Source: Lactobacillus agrestimuris (GTDB taxonomy: Bacteria > Bacillota > Bacilli > Lactobacillales > Lactobacillaceae). Taken from it: a DNA stretch of 64,000 bases. The position numbers were made by a program, and so were the translations under genes. Shown here piece after piece: positions 17,322 to 26,197 of this stretch. The stretch is from assembly GCF_943193025.1 (NCBI RefSeq), contig NZ_CALPCQ010000008.1, positions 1-64,000 of the forward strand. The letters run 5' to 3'. Each line of letters starts with the position of its first letter. Positions within the stretch are counted from its first letter, which is position 1. The notes below the pieces were generated by a model, which worked only from the letters and a program-made list of their open reading frames with translations, was not told where the DNA came from and ran no database searches.

Positions 17322-18245
17322 ATGGCTCTTAAATACCAAATTGGTGTCGATGCTGGTGGTACTCACTCCACTGCAATCGCATATGATATGAATGGCAATG
17401 AACTTGGTCGCGCTGAAGGTGGCCCAGGTCAAATCAATGCTAATTACGAAGGCGGAATTAACAATATTTCAGAAGTTATCAATGAATTATTAGACAAGAT
17501 TGATGGCGACTGTATGCGTGTTTTAGTCGGAATTGCTGGTTTATCAGTTGTTGGTAATGCTCCAGAAGTTGCTGCAACAATTTCATCAAGAATCAATAAC
17601 TTACCTACTAGAGCAATTACCGACTCACTTTTAGCCCTTTACAGTGGTCTTGAAGGTGATGATGGTGCTTTAGTAATCGCAGGTACTGGTTCTGTTTACA
17701 ACGGTTTGCAAGATGGACATTTAATAGCCGTTGGTGGTTACGGTAATATCTTAGGCGATGAAGGTTCAGGTTATGCAATCTCTGTTGCTGCAATGAAATC
17801 TGCTCTTCTTAGCTGGGACAAGCGTGAAGAAAACGGACTTATTCCTATGTTCACTAAGCTTTTTGGCGTTGAACATATGGACGAATGTAACGCTAAGTTC
17901 TACAAGATGGAAAATCCAGATGTTGCTGGTATGGCTGTTCACGTTGCTAAGCTTGCAGATAGCGGTGATAAACATGCTACAGCAGTTATTAAAGATCAAG
18001 CTCATCTTTTAGCTCGTGATATTATCATTGGTCTTGATCGCTATGAAGATCCTAAACCAATGAAGATTGCTTTAACTGGTTCTGTTTTAGCAAACAATAA
18101 AATGATGCGTGGCTTAATCGAAGACGAAGTTAAGAATAAATATCCAGATGCTGTTTTCTCAGTTTCAAACGGTGAAAACGCTCGCGGTGTTATCTACGAC
18201 AAGAGTAAGGACTACCGTTACTTCACTAATCACGAAGATAGATAA
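17322..18245 (+). CDS. N-acetylglucosamine kinase, BadF/BadG ATPase family
   Basis: A 307-residue ASKHA-fold kinase expected to phosphorylate GlcNAc or a related amino sugar from peptidoglycan turnover. The phosphate-1 motif is G-V-D-A-G-G-T-H-S-T (residues ~8-17), the connecting region carries the IAGTGSV phosphate-2 loop (~residue 120), GDEGSGY follows near residue 145, and the adenosine motif ALTGSVL lies near residue 248. A GAAGAG site precedes the ATG. It lies 67 bases after the YfhO gene on the same strand, so co-transcription is possible, and it ends in a bidirectional terminator shared with the opposing dehydrogenase gene. Confidence 0.85.
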   Translation: MALKYQIGVDAGGTHSTAIAYDMNGNELGRAEGGPGQINANYEGGINNISEVINELLDKIDGDCMRVLVGIAGLSVVGNAPEVAATISSRINNLPTRAITDSLLALYSGLEGDDGALVIAGTGSVYNGLQDGHLIAVGGYGNILGDEGSGYAISVAAMKSALLSWDKREENGLIPMFTKLFGVEHMDECNAKFYKMENPDVAGMAVHVAKLADSGDKHATAVIKDQAHLLARDIIIGLDRYEDPKPMKIALTGSVLANNKMMRGLIEDEVKNKYPDAVFSVSNGENARGVIYDKSKDYRYFTNHEDR

Positions 18246-18261
18246 TAATTTTAGCCAAAAT

Positions 18262-18296
18262 AAAAATGACGAGGAAAAATTTCCTCGTCATTTTTT
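18262..18296. terminator. bidirectional terminator between the kinase and dehydrogenase genes
   Basis: AAAAATGACGAGGAAA and TTTCCTCGTCATTTTT form a near-perfect 16-bp stem with a two-base loop, with an A run on one side and a T run on the other. It terminates the convergent genes ending at 18245 and 18305. Confidence 0.85.
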
Positions 18297-18304
18297 GTTT
18301 TTAT

Positions 18305-19213
18305 TTATCTATTCTTATCAACAGTTTCTTTAATTTTTTCAGCTGAACTTTCAAGCTTTTCATGTTCTTCACTTGTCAAATTAAGTTCGATCAATTCTTC
18401 AATTCCATCACGTCCAACAATAGCGGGATATCCAATATAAGTTCTGAATTCAGGATTATATGTTGATACTGGGCAGTATAAGCGTGCGTCACTAAATACT
18501 GCTTGAATTAAACGAACTGCACAAGTAGCAATTGCATAGCTCGTGTAGCCCTTACCCTTAGCAACGATAAATGCATTCTTATTTGATTGTTCACTAATTT
18601 CTTCTTGATGCTTTTCATCGAATAATTGCATGGCAATCTTATTATTTACTCTAACAGTTGACCAAGCAGTAAATTGTGATGAACCATGTTCACCGAGAAC
18701 AAATCCTTCTACGTTACGTGGATCTTGACCTAGTTTTTCACCAACGATTCTTTGCATTCTGGCAGTATCAAGAAATGTTCCTGTACCAAATACTCTATTT
18801 TTCTTTAAACCAGTAGCCTCTTGCAAAATTTGAGAAACAACATCACATGGGTTAGAAATGTTAATAATGACCCCATCAAAGCCAGTTTCTTTAATCTTCT
18901 TTCCAACTTCCTTAGCATTCTTTACATTAATTGGAACTTCTGCAAAACGATCCCCTGTTTTAACTGATGCAGCAATATCACCAAATGCAGTTACAATAAT
19001 ATCTGCATCTTTTAGGGCATCCCAGTCTTGTTCAATCACATTAACATATGTATTGTTTCTTGCTAATGTGTCATGAAGATCATTGTATTCTGCATTAACC
19101 TTATTTTCATTCTGATCAATTAAAACCAATTCATCAGCAATTCCATGAGTAAACAAAGTAAAGGCAACTGTTGCACCAACATGACCCATACCGATTATTC
19201 CGACTTTTCTCAT
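18305..19213 (-). CDS. L-2-hydroxyisocaproate dehydrogenase (lactate dehydrogenase superfamily)
   Basis: An NAD-dependent 2-hydroxyacid dehydrogenase of 302 residues. The Rossmann motif is G-M-G-H-V-G (residues 8-13); the catalytic set is Arg89, Asp149, Arg152 and His176 (G-E-H-G). The substrate loop reads V-K-T-G-D-R-F-A-E, a GDRFAE sequence that matches the HicDH of Weissella confusa rather than the GQ-x-R loop of true L-lactate dehydrogenase. The likely reaction is interconversion of branched 2-oxoacids such as 2-oxoisocaproate and the L-2-hydroxyacids, in amino-acid catabolism or redox balance. Single gene; convergent with the GlcNAc kinase. Confidence 0.85.
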   Translation of the reverse strand: MRKVGIIGMGHVGATVAFTLFTHGIADELVLIDQNENKVNAEYNDLHDTLARNNTYVNVIEQDWDALKDADIIVTAFGDIAASVKTGDRFAEVPINVKNAKEVGKKIKETGFDGVIINISNPCDVVSQILQEATGLKKNRVFGTGTFLDTARMQRIVGEKLGQDPRNVEGFVLGEHGSSQFTAWSTVRVNNKIAMQLFDEKHQEEISEQSNKNAFIVAKGKGYTSYAIATCAVRLIQAVFSDARLYCPVSTYNPEFRTYIGYPAIVGRDGIEELIELNLTSEEHEKLESSAEKIKETVDKNR

Positions 19214-19231
19214 AATAAAAACCTTTCTAGC

Positions 19232-19263
19232 AAAAAAGATCAGGATATTCCTCCTGATCTTTT
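19232..19263 (-). terminator. greA terminator
   Basis: AAAAGATCAGGA (19234-19245) and TCCTGATCTTTT (19252-19263) form a perfect 12-bp stem with a six-base loop and a T run on the minus strand, ending right before the dehydrogenase gene. Confidence 0.8.
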
Positions 19264-19264
19264 C

Positions 19265-19741
19265 TTAAGCTTTAACTTCGTTGATTACGACATCAAATTT
19301 TCCACCAGGAGTATTGATTGTAACTGTTTCACCCTTTTTCTTACCAAGTAAAGCTTGTGCAATTGGTGAATCATTAGAAATCTTACCATTTAATGGATCT
19401 GATTCATCACTACCTACAATAGTGTAAGTTTCTGGATCATCTTCACCTACTTCAGTATAAGTGACAGTTTTACCAACTGATACTTCATTAGGATCAACTG
19501 CTTCTGCATCAACAACTTGCGCATATTTAAGCATTTCTTCAACTTGCGCAATTCTGTCTTCTAAATGACTTTGTTCATCTTTTGCTGCATCGTATTCTGA
19601 GTTTTCTGACAAGTCACCAAATGAACGTGCAACCTTTATTCTTTGAATAACTTCTGGACGCTTAACTAACTTTAAGTCCTTTAATTCTGCTTCAAGCTTC
19701 TTTTTACCTTCAGCAGTCATTGGAAATGATTTTTCTGCCAT
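19265..19741 (-). CDS. greA: transcription elongation factor GreA
   Basis: Rescues backtracked RNA polymerase by stimulating transcript cleavage. The protein is 158 residues, standard for GreA. The N-terminal coiled coil (residues ~5-75) contains the acidic tip region [16 protein letters not shown] that enters the secondary channel, and the C-terminal FKBP-like domain (~85-155) carries [14 protein letters not shown]. It is preceded by a short AT-rich gap after pheT and lies on the same strand, and it has its own terminator. Confidence 0.96.
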   Translation of the reverse strand: MAEKSFPMTAEGKKKLEAELKDLKLVKRPEVIQRIKVARSFGDLSENSEYDAAKDEQSHLEDRIAQVEEMLKYAQVVDAEAVDPNEVSVGKTVTYTEVGEDDPETYTIVGSDESDPLNGKISNDSPIAQALLGKKKGETVTINTPGGKFDVVINEVKA

Positions 19742-19822
19742 TCTAGATAACTCCTTATTTAATATTTACTTAACTTATATGCACTGAAACATAATATTGT
19801 TTTCTTGGGGCAAAGTCAACTA

Positions 19823-22237
19823 TTAACGAATTTTTGCTTCTAAATCTTCTTGAAGTGCTTCTGTAACCTTTTCCATTGCTTTATTAACAACGTCATCAGT
19901 CAAAGTATCATTTTCATTCAAGAATACCAAATTGTAAGCAAGACTCTTCTTACCCTCTTCAATATGACTACCTGAATATACATCAATTACATGTAAATCG
20001 TTCAAATATTTACCCGCATTTGACTTAATAACATTTTCAACTTCTTGGTTTGTAACATCAGATTTTACTAAAATTGATAAGTCACGTTCAATTGATGGGA
20101 ACTTAGGTGCAGCCTTAGCAGTCATACCCTTTTGAAGGTGTTCATCAAGCACATCAAGATCTAATTCATAGCCGTACAATTCTGCACCGCGTAAAGCTTT
20201 TTCTGCTAAAGTTACTGCATGAGCAATCATACCGATCATACCAATATATTCATTGTCAAGATACATAGCTGCAGTTCTTGTTGGGTGCATTCCATCAATT
20301 TCAGTAGCACGATATTCTACATCTTCTGGATTAATTCCAACCGCAGTAAATAAGTTTTCAAGTTGACCTTTAACAAAGTAGAAATCAATCTTTTGAGTTA
20401 AATGTTGCCAATTATCTGAGAATGTATTACCCGCATATAAAGTAGCTAAATGTTCATGTTCATTGAAATTGCCACCATCATGATCATATACGCGACCCTG
20501 TTCATAAAGTGCCAATTGTTTTTGTTTACGAGCCATATTATAACTAGCTGCATCAACAAGTCCAGTCATTAAGTTTTGACGCATAGCACTACGTGAAGAA
20601 TTAAGTGGCCATTGAACTTCAACTAAAGCCTTTGGATTCAAAGTATAGCGAACAGCTTTTTCTGGAGAGGTTAATGAATAGGAAATTGCTTCCATCATTC
20701 CTTGACCTTCAACAATATTCTTAATACGGCGCATCTTCATTTCATCTTCTGAATATCCACCTTGAGTTGTTGGCAAAACTGGTTGAGTTGACTTCAAATT
20801 ATCATAACCGTAAATTCTACCAACTTCTTCAACTAAGTCAGCTGGAATTTCAATATCCCATCTTCTATTTGGAACAGTAACAGTTAAGTCATCACCATTT
20901 ACTTCTGTTTCAAAGTTTAAACGATCAAAAATCTTAACCACTTCATCACTAGATAATTCAGTACCAAGAACCTTATTAATGTATGAAATAGTTGTCTTAA
21001 CTACAGCTGGTTTTCTATCTTTATCAGTTGCTTTAATTTCACCTTCATTGATATTACCGTTAGCATCATTTCTAAGTAAAATTGCTGCCATATCAAGGGC
21101 CTTTTGAGTATTATCCCAGTTAACGCCTTTTTCAAAACGACTTGAAGCTTCGGTACGGTTAGCATGACGCAGGGCTGATTTACGAACTAAAGTACCATCA
21201 AAAATAGCAGATTCAAGAATTACATCAGTAGTATCATCTTCAACTTCAGAATTCTTTCCACCCATGACACCAGCCATCATCACTGGAGTCTTGCCATCAG
21301 TAATTACAATATCATTAGGATCAAGTTCTACTTCTTTATCGTTTAATAAAGTAAGCTTTTCGCCTTGATTTGCTTTTCTAACTTCAAGTTTACCATCAGC
21401 AAAAGCTCTTGCATCGTAAGCATGCATTGGTTGACCAGTTAAAAGCATTACATAATTAGTTGCGTCAACAACATTATTAATTGGACGAATTCCGGCATTC
21501 CAAAGACGAGTTTGCAACCAAAGTGGACTTTCAGCGATCTTAACTCCCGAAACCTTTCTCAAGTAAAACTTAGGGGCTAATTTTTCGTCAACCTTAGCTT
21601 CAAAATCATTAGTCCATTCAGGGCCATCAGCCTTAAGTACAACTTCTTCAATCTTTGGTTTTTGATCTACAATTGCACCTACTTCGTAAGCTGCACCTTC
21701 CATTGATAAGGTGTCAGCACGATTTGGAGTAATATCAAAATCAAGAATGTAGTCATCCATGCCAAGAGCTTCATAAACATCTTGACCAGGTTTTACATCA
21801 GCATCTTCAGGGAAAACAAAGATTCCATCAACGTATTTTTGAGGAACAACACTATCTGAGAATCCAATTTCTTGCATTCCACAAATCATACCAAAAGATT
21901 GGATACCGCGAATTTTACCCTTCTTAATCTTTTCATTTCCAGCAATTCTTGCACCATGAAGGGCAACAATTACATCTTGTCCTGCGGCAACATTAGGAGC
22001 ACCACAAACAATTTGTAATGGTTCATCTTCGCCAACATCAACATGGGTTAGATGAAGGTGAGTTCCTTCAATATCTTCACAGTCAACAACGTGACCAACT
22101 ACAATTTTCTTTAAACCTTCTTCTGGATGAATAACAGATTCAATTTCTACACCTGTACGAGTAATCTTTTCTGCTAAATCTTTTGGATCTTCATCAATAT
22201 TAAGAAAATCTTTTAACCAATTGTATGAAACTAGCAT
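19823..22237 (-). CDS. pheT: phenylalanyl-tRNA synthetase beta subunit
   Basis: The beta chain of the alpha2-beta2 PheRS, which charges tRNA-Phe. It has 804 residues, normal for the family. Domains run from the N-terminal EMAP-type OB fold (~40-150, QIVCGAPNV), through the B3/B4 editing region (~210-385), B5 (~405-475) and the catalytic-like core (~480-680), to the C-terminal ferredoxin-like FDX-ACB domain (~710-804). Its ATG overlaps the pheS stop codon by one base, which couples the two subunits. Expression is expected to follow the Phe T-box upstream of pheS. Confidence 0.97.
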   Translation of the reverse strand: MLVSYNWLKDFLNIDEDPKDLAEKITRTGVEIESVIHPEEGLKKIVVGHVVDCEDIEGTHLHLTHVDVGEDEPLQIVCGAPNVAAGQDVIVALHGARIAGNEKIKKGKIRGIQSFGMICGMQEIGFSDSVVPQKYVDGIFVFPEDADVKPGQDVYEALGMDDYILDFDITPNRADTLSMEGAAYEVGAIVDQKPKIEEVVLKADGPEWTNDFEAKVDEKLAPKFYLRKVSGVKIAESPLWLQTRLWNAGIRPINNVVDATNYVMLLTGQPMHAYDARAFADGKLEVRKANQGEKLTLLNDKEVELDPNDIVITDGKTPVMMAGVMGGKNSEVEDDTTDVILESAIFDGTLVRKSALRHANRTEASSRFEKGVNWDNTQKALDMAAILLRNDANGNINEGEIKATDKDRKPAVVKTTISYINKVLGTELSSDEVVKIFDRLNFETEVNGDDLTVTVPNRRWDIEIPADLVEEVGRIYGYDNLKSTQPVLPTTQGGYSEDEMKMRRIKNIVEGQGMMEAISYSLTSPEKAVRYTLNPKALVEVQWPLNSSRSAMRQNLMTGLVDAASYNMARKQKQLALYEQGRVYDHDGGNFNEHEHLATLYAGNTFSDNWQHLTQKIDFYFVKGQLENLFTAVGINPEDVEYRATEIDGMHPTRTAAMYLDNEYIGMIGMIAHAVTLAEKALRGAELYGYELDLDVLDEHLQKGMTAKAAPKFPSIERDLSILVKSDVTNQEVENVIKSNAGKYLNDLHVIDVYSGSHIEEGKKSLAYNLVFLNENDTLTDDVVNKAMEKVTEALQEDLEAKIR

Positions 22238-23286
22238 TAATCTTCCTCCTTACGGAATTGTTCTAAGAAACGAACATCATTTGTGTAAAAATCACGAATA
22301 TCAGTTACACCATATTTAAGAATAGCGAAACGATCAAGTCCTAAACCAAATGCGAAACCACCATAGACATTGCTATCAACTCCAGCATTTTCAAGAACAT
22401 TAGGGTGAACCATACCGGCACCTAAAACTTCAATCCAGCCAGTATATTTACAGATTGCGCATCCCTTACCATTACATTTGAAACAAGAAACGTCCATTTC
22501 AACAGATGGTTCGGTAAATGGGAAATAACTTGGACGAAGTCTAATTTCACGATCTTGACCAAAGACATGCTTAGCAATTAATTCCAAAGTTCCCTTTAAA
22601 TCACTCATAGTAATATTTTTATCAATTACTAAACCTTCCATTTGCATGAATTGGTGAGAGTGAGTAGCATCGTCATCATCACGACGGTATACCTTACCAG
22701 GACCCACCATCTTAAGTGGACCCTTTGAAAAATCATGTTTTTCAAGGACACGGGCCTGATCACCAGAAGTTTGACTTCTTAAAAGGTTTTCGTCATCAAT
22801 ATAGAATGTAGCCTGCATATCACGAGCTGGGTGATCCTTTGGCAAGTTCATCATTTCGAAAACATAGTGATCTGTTTCAACTTCTGGACCTTGAACAACC
22901 TTATAACCCATACCAATGAAGAAGTTCTCTAAATCATCTAAAATAATATTAATCGGATGCTTAGAACCTAAATGGCCTTTACGACCTGGAAGAGTGACAT
23001 CAATTCGTTCTTCTTCCATCTTTTTTGCAATAACCTTTGCAAGGATTTCGTCCTTAGCAGCATTTAAATGACTATTGAAAAGATCACGAATTTCGTTAAC
23101 TTTTTGCCCAACTTCACGACGTTGTTCTGGAGCAACTTCTTTCATTGAGTGCAAAATGTTAGTAAGTTCACTTTTTTTACCAACAAGTTCTACTCGAACT
23201 TCATTTAATTTCTTCTCATCAGAAGCCTTTTTGATTTCATCAAGCCCATTTTGACGGAGCTCTTTTAATTTATCAAACAAGTCCAT
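22237..23286 (-). CDS. pheS: phenylalanyl-tRNA synthetase alpha subunit
   Basis: The catalytic chain of PheRS, 349 residues. A coiled-coil arm (residues ~1-90) binds tRNA, and the class II core follows with motif 2 (F-M-Q-M-E-G-L near residue 216) and motif 3 ([13 protein letters not shown] near residue 320). The Cys-rich insertion near residue 265 (C-x-x-C with C-x-x-C) is usual in Firmicutes PheS. The ribosome-binding site is GAAAGGAAA before the ATG. It is the first gene of pheST behind a T-box leader. Confidence 0.97.
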   Translation of the reverse strand: MDLFDKLKELRQNGLDEIKKASDEKKLNEVRVELVGKKSELTNILHSMKEVAPEQRREVGQKVNEIRDLFNSHLNAAKDEILAKVIAKKMEEERIDVTLPGRKGHLGSKHPINIILDDLENFFIGMGYKVVQGPEVETDHYVFEMMNLPKDHPARDMQATFYIDDENLLRSQTSGDQARVLEKHDFSKGPLKMVGPGKVYRRDDDDATHSHQFMQMEGLVIDKNITMSDLKGTLELIAKHVFGQDREIRLRPSYFPFTEPSVEMDVSCFKCNGKGCAICKYTGWIEVLGAGMVHPNVLENAGVDSNVYGGFAFGLGLDRFAILKYGVTDIRDFYTNDVRFLEQFRKEED

Positions 23287-23299
23287 ATTTCTTTCCTTT

Positions 23300-23527
23300 C
23301 AAACAAAAAAGCTTCATCCCCAAAAGGGACGAAGCTTCGCGGTACCACCCTAGTTTGGACGCACTGCATCCACACTTAAGTTTTCGATAACGGTGAAATA
23401 CCGGAACTGATTAGATTCTACTCCCAAGATGAAATTCACAATCTATGTAACATTCTTTCTTTCAGCTAGTAAAAAGAACTCTCTTTTGAAACATTTAATT
23501 GTTACTAGTCTTGATCTTAGTAATTTA
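23300..23527 (-). promoter_or_regulatory. T-box leader, phenylalanine type
   Basis: A tRNA-sensing riboswitch ahead of pheS. On the minus strand the T-box sequence AGGGTGGTACCGCG is at 23351-23338, followed by a terminator whose arms are at 23335-23326 and 23320-23311 with a run of six T. The Stem I base appears as CTAAGAT pairing with ATCTTGG, and the adjacent GAATTTCAT places a UUC (Phe) specifier at 23433-23431. Uncharged tRNA-Phe would favour the antiterminator and read-through into pheST. Confidence 0.92.
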
Positions 23528-23532
23528 TAAAT

Positions 23533-23561
23533 AGAATAAGCCTTTTTATTTTAACTTGCAA
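23533..23561 (-). promoter_or_regulatory. pheST promoter
   Basis: Minus strand: -35 TTGCAA (23561-23556), a 17-base spacer and -10 TATTCT (23538-23533), immediately upstream of the T-box leader. It lies just beyond the 3' end of the HxlR gene on the same strand. Confidence 0.6.
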
Positions 23562-23569
23562 GGTCTTTT

Positions 23570-23923
23570 TTAAACCCACTTATCTGCCCAACTATGAACG
23601 CTGTCAAAAACTGGCTTTAAATCAGCGCCTTTTTTAGTTAAACCATAAGAAATAATCCCAGTTTCTTTATTAACAGAACGCTTAACAATATCTTCATTCT
23701 CAAGTTCTTTTAAACGTTCAACAAGGACACGATCAGAGCATGCAGTAATGCAGCGAGCCAAATCCTTAAATCTCATATCCTCAGTATCACATAATGAGCT
23801 AATAATTAAACCATTCCACTTTTTACCAATAATTTGAAAAGCACTTATAAAGTGACCACAAAGTTCATAATTTTCAGGCTTTTTACAGCCTTCTTTCTGT
23901 TTATCTTTTACAGCTTGAGTCAT
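23570..23923 (-). CDS. HxlR-family transcriptional regulator
   Basis: A 117-residue winged-helix regulator. The HxlR domain covers residues ~20-110, with K-K-W-N-G-L-I-I near residue 36, RFKDLARCITACSDRVL as the recognition-helix region, and L-x-x-L-E-N-E-D-I-V-K-R as the wing entry. Four or five cysteines (near residues 13, 22, 44, 57 and 61) could allow redox or electrophile sensing, as in YodB/HypR; that is an inference. I start at the ATG at 23923, eight bases after GAGGGG; the longer GTG frame begins inside that site. Its promoter is overlapped by a palindrome. Confidence 0.88.
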   Translation of the reverse strand: MTQAVKDKQKEGCKKPENYELCGHFISAFQIIGKKWNGLIISSLCDTEDMRFKDLARCITACSDRVLVERLKELENEDIVKRSVNKETGIISYGLTKKGADLKPVFDSVHSWADKWV

Positions 23924-23967
23924 TATAGATCCCCTCACAACTTTAAATTATTATTTTATGTAACTTT

Positions 23968-23999
23968 ATTATATGCAAATCACTTACTTAATACAAGTG
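23968..23999 (-). promoter_or_regulatory. hxlR promoter with overlapping palindrome (probable autoregulatory operator)
   Basis: Minus strand: -35 TTGTAT (23996-23991), a 17-base spacer and -10 TATAAT (23973-23968). CACTT and AAGTG at the two ends of a 19-bp stretch (23981-23999) form an inverted repeat over the -35 box. HxlR proteins often bind such TTAC/GTAA-like dyads at their own promoters. Confidence 0.5.
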
Positions 24000-24001
24000 T
24001 T

Positions 24002-24769
24002 TTATAAAAAGTGATATATCATAATACCTGCGGCAACTGCAGCATTCAATGATTCGGCTTGTCCAATAATTGGAATATACAATTTTTCATTACTTAAATT
24101 AGCAATAAACTCACTTACACCATGGGCTTCATTTCCAATAACTAAGCCAAGTTGAGGAACAAGATCAAATTCATTTAATTTTTTGGCATTTTTATCTAGC
24201 ATACTTGCGTAAACTGGAATATCAACAGATTCAAATTGATTAATGGCATCAACTAAATCATGAACAATCAGATCAATATGGAACTGACTTCCTTGCATTG
24301 CGCGCTGAGTTTTTGGATTATATAAATCAACACTTTCTGGTGATAAAATAACGCCATCAAAGCCGGCCGCATCTGCAGTTCTAATAATAGTCCCTACATT
24401 ACCTGGATCTGCTAAATTATCGAGCAAAACCCATTTTCCATAGTTAAAATTAAATTCTCGAGGTTGCGCAATTTTTAAAATCATATAAATATTTTGCGGG
24501 TTTTTAGTTGAACTAAGATGACGTGAAATTGCCTTATTGATCATAATGACATTTTTTTGATCTAAATCAACATTGTAGCTTGTTTCAGCTTCAGCAAGAG
24601 CTTCATCTGTTCCAAGTAGATATTGAAATTTTCGCCCTGATTTTAAGGCTTCTTCAACCAAATGAAATCCTTCGATGATATATAAGCCTGTTTCTTCACG
24701 ATATTTTTTCTTATTTAGCTTACTCAAATCTTTAATTAGTTTATTATTTACTGAAGTAATTTGTTGCAT
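24002..24769 (-). CDS. TrmH/SpoU-family RNA 2'-O-methyltransferase
   Basis: A SAM-dependent ribose methyltransferase of the SPOUT class. The protein is 255 residues from the ATG at 24769, which has an AAGAGG site seven bases upstream; the longer frame starts inside that region. An N-terminal substrate-binding domain (residues ~5-90) is followed by the knotted catalytic domain with motif 1 (NLADPGNVGTIIRTADAAGFDG), motif 2 (LVIGNEAHGVS) and motif 3 (IPIIGQAESLNAAVAAGIM). This matches rRNA enzymes such as RlmB or YsgA; the modified nucleotide is not determinable. It is divergent from acylphosphatase. Confidence 0.9.
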   Translation of the reverse strand: MQQITSVNNKLIKDLSKLNKKKYREETGLYIIEGFHLVEEALKSGRKFQYLLGTDEALAEAETSYNVDLDQKNVIMINKAISRHLSSTKNPQNIYMILKIAQPREFNFNYGKWVLLDNLADPGNVGTIIRTADAAGFDGVILSPESVDLYNPKTQRAMQGSQFHIDLIVHDLVDAINQFESVDIPVYASMLDKNAKKLNEFDLVPQLGLVIGNEAHGVSEFIANLSNEKLYIPIIGQAESLNAAVAAGIMIYHFL

Positions 24770-24878
24770 GTAAATTCCTCTTTTCATTGATTCTATTTTA
24801 AATGAGATTAAGTAAAATTAACATGGTAAAATCAAAGTTAGACTAAAGCCATTAATATTAAAGAGAAAGGTCTTTATC

Positions 24879-25154
24879 ATGAAAACATGGAAAATAATTG
24901 TTTCAGGTCGAGTTCAAGGCGTGGGATTTCGCTGGAGTGTTATGAATTATGCTCAATCACTTGGACTAAACGGAACTGTTAAAAACAATCCTGATATGAC
25001 AGTCACAATCATGCTTCAAGCAAGCAAACAAGAAGCTACACACTTTTTAAAAGAATTGCCTGATCATCTATCTCCATTTGCTCATATTGAAAATTTCGAT
25101 ATAGAAATGCTCCCAGAGGTAGATAAAATGCATGGTTTTCATGTATTATATTAA
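24879..25154 (+). CDS. acylphosphatase
   Basis: Hydrolyses carboxyl-phosphate bonds such as those in 1,3-bisphosphoglycerate or acetyl phosphate. It has 91 residues, the family length. The catalytic loop V-Q-G-V-G-F-R-W is at residues ~14-21 (Arg20 in the phosphate-binding cradle), and the catalytic Asn lies in G-T-V-K-N-N-P. A good GAAAGG site precedes the ATG. It is followed 30 bases later by yidC on the same strand, an arrangement often seen in lactobacilli. Confidence 0.95.
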   Translation: MKTWKIIVSGRVQGVGFRWSVMNYAQSLGLNGTVKNNPDMTVTIMLQASKQEATHFLKELPDHLSPFAHIENFDIEMLPEVDKMHGFHVLY

Positions 25155-25184
25155 ATTAGAAACTATCAAATATTGGGTGATTTA

Positions 25185-26153
25185 ATGAAAAAATATAGAA
25201 AATACTTTGCTTTACTAACTCTAGTTGCCCTTGTGGCAATTACATTAACTGGTTGTTCAGGCGGGGATGTTAATTCAAGCACCCCTCCTCATGGTGGGCT
25301 TTATGGCTGGATTTTCCAGTGGATTGGTTTACCTCTTCAAAACGTTATGCTTCACACCGCTCACGCAATCGGTGGTGCTAACGGTGCAGGTTGGGGAATT
25401 GTGATCATTACTTTAGTAATTAGATTAATTCTTTTACCTCTAATGCTCATGCAACAAAAAAAGAGCGTTACCCAGCAAGAAAAAATGTCTCGCCTTCAAC
25501 CTCAAATGAAATTAATTCAAGAAGGTATGCGTCATAAACCAATTACACCAGAACAACAAATGCAGCTCTCAACTTGGCAACGTGAACTTTATTCTAAAAA
25601 TAATGTCTCATTAACTGGTGGAATTGGATGTTTACCACTTCTTATCCAAATGCCAATCATGATTGGTATTTACCAAGCAGTTGCTTTCTCAAGCGTTTTG
25701 AAACACGCCACATTCTTTGGAATTTCATTGAGTAGCAAGTCATTGATTTTGGCAATTATCGCCACTGTCTTTGCCGTTATTCAAGGATATTTATCATTAA
25801 TTGGTGTTGCCCCAGAGCAAAAGAAGACTATGCAATCAATGATGTTCATGAATCCAATTATGACATTATTCTTTAGTCTTTCATTCTCAGGTGCCTTAGC
25901 ATTATACTGGGCTGCTGGTAACTTCGTGATGATTATTCAGCAATTAATTGTTACATTTATTATTACTCCAAGAGAAAAGGCAAGAATTGATAAAGAATTA
26001 AAAGACAATCCAACTGTTGAAGTTGTAACTAAAGAAGACATTGATAATTTATTTAATGCGAATGTTTCTGCAAAAGAAAACTCAGAAGAAAAGACTTTGC
26101 ATGATAATCTTCGAAACCGCAACAAAGGTAAGCAACAAAGAAAAAATAAATAG
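25185..26153 (+). CDS. yidC: YidC/Oxa1-family membrane protein insertase (lipoprotein)
   Basis: Inserts membrane proteins with or without SecYEG. From the ATG at 25185 the protein is 322 residues with a lipoprotein signal peptide and a lipobox L-T-G-C (Cys24). Five transmembrane segments follow, as in Gram-positive SpoIIIJ/YidC. A hydrophilic groove Arg lies in the ITLVIRLILLPL helix, and the C-terminus (~265-322) is highly basic, fit for ribosome contact. A longer TTG frame starts 12 bases upstream, but GGGTGAT then acts as the ribosome-binding site, favouring the ATG. Gram-positives often have two paralogues; only one is in the window. Confidence 0.94.
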   Translation: MKKYRKYFALLTLVALVAITLTGCSGGDVNSSTPPHGGLYGWIFQWIGLPLQNVMLHTAHAIGGANGAGWGIVIITLVIRLILLPLMLMQQKKSVTQQEKMSRLQPQMKLIQEGMRHKPITPEQQMQLSTWQRELYSKNNVSLTGGIGCLPLLIQMPIMIGIYQAVAFSSVLKHATFFGISLSSKSLILAIIATVFAVIQGYLSLIGVAPEQKKTMQSMMFMNPIMTLFFSLSFSGALALYWAAGNFVMIIQQLIVTFIITPREKARIDKELKDNPTVEVVTKEDIDNLFNANVSAKENSEEKTLHDNLRNRNKGKQQRKNK

Positions 26154-26164
26154 TAAATTTAATC

Positions 26165-26197
26165 AAAAAAGAGAATTGGCCAAGCCAATTCTCTTTT
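26165..26197. terminator. bidirectional terminator between yidC and the histidine kinase
   Basis: GAGAATTGGC (26171-26180) and GCCAATTCTC (26184-26193) form a perfect 10-bp stem with a three-base loop, flanked by A and T runs. The convergent kinase stop codon directly abuts it. Confidence 0.85.
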
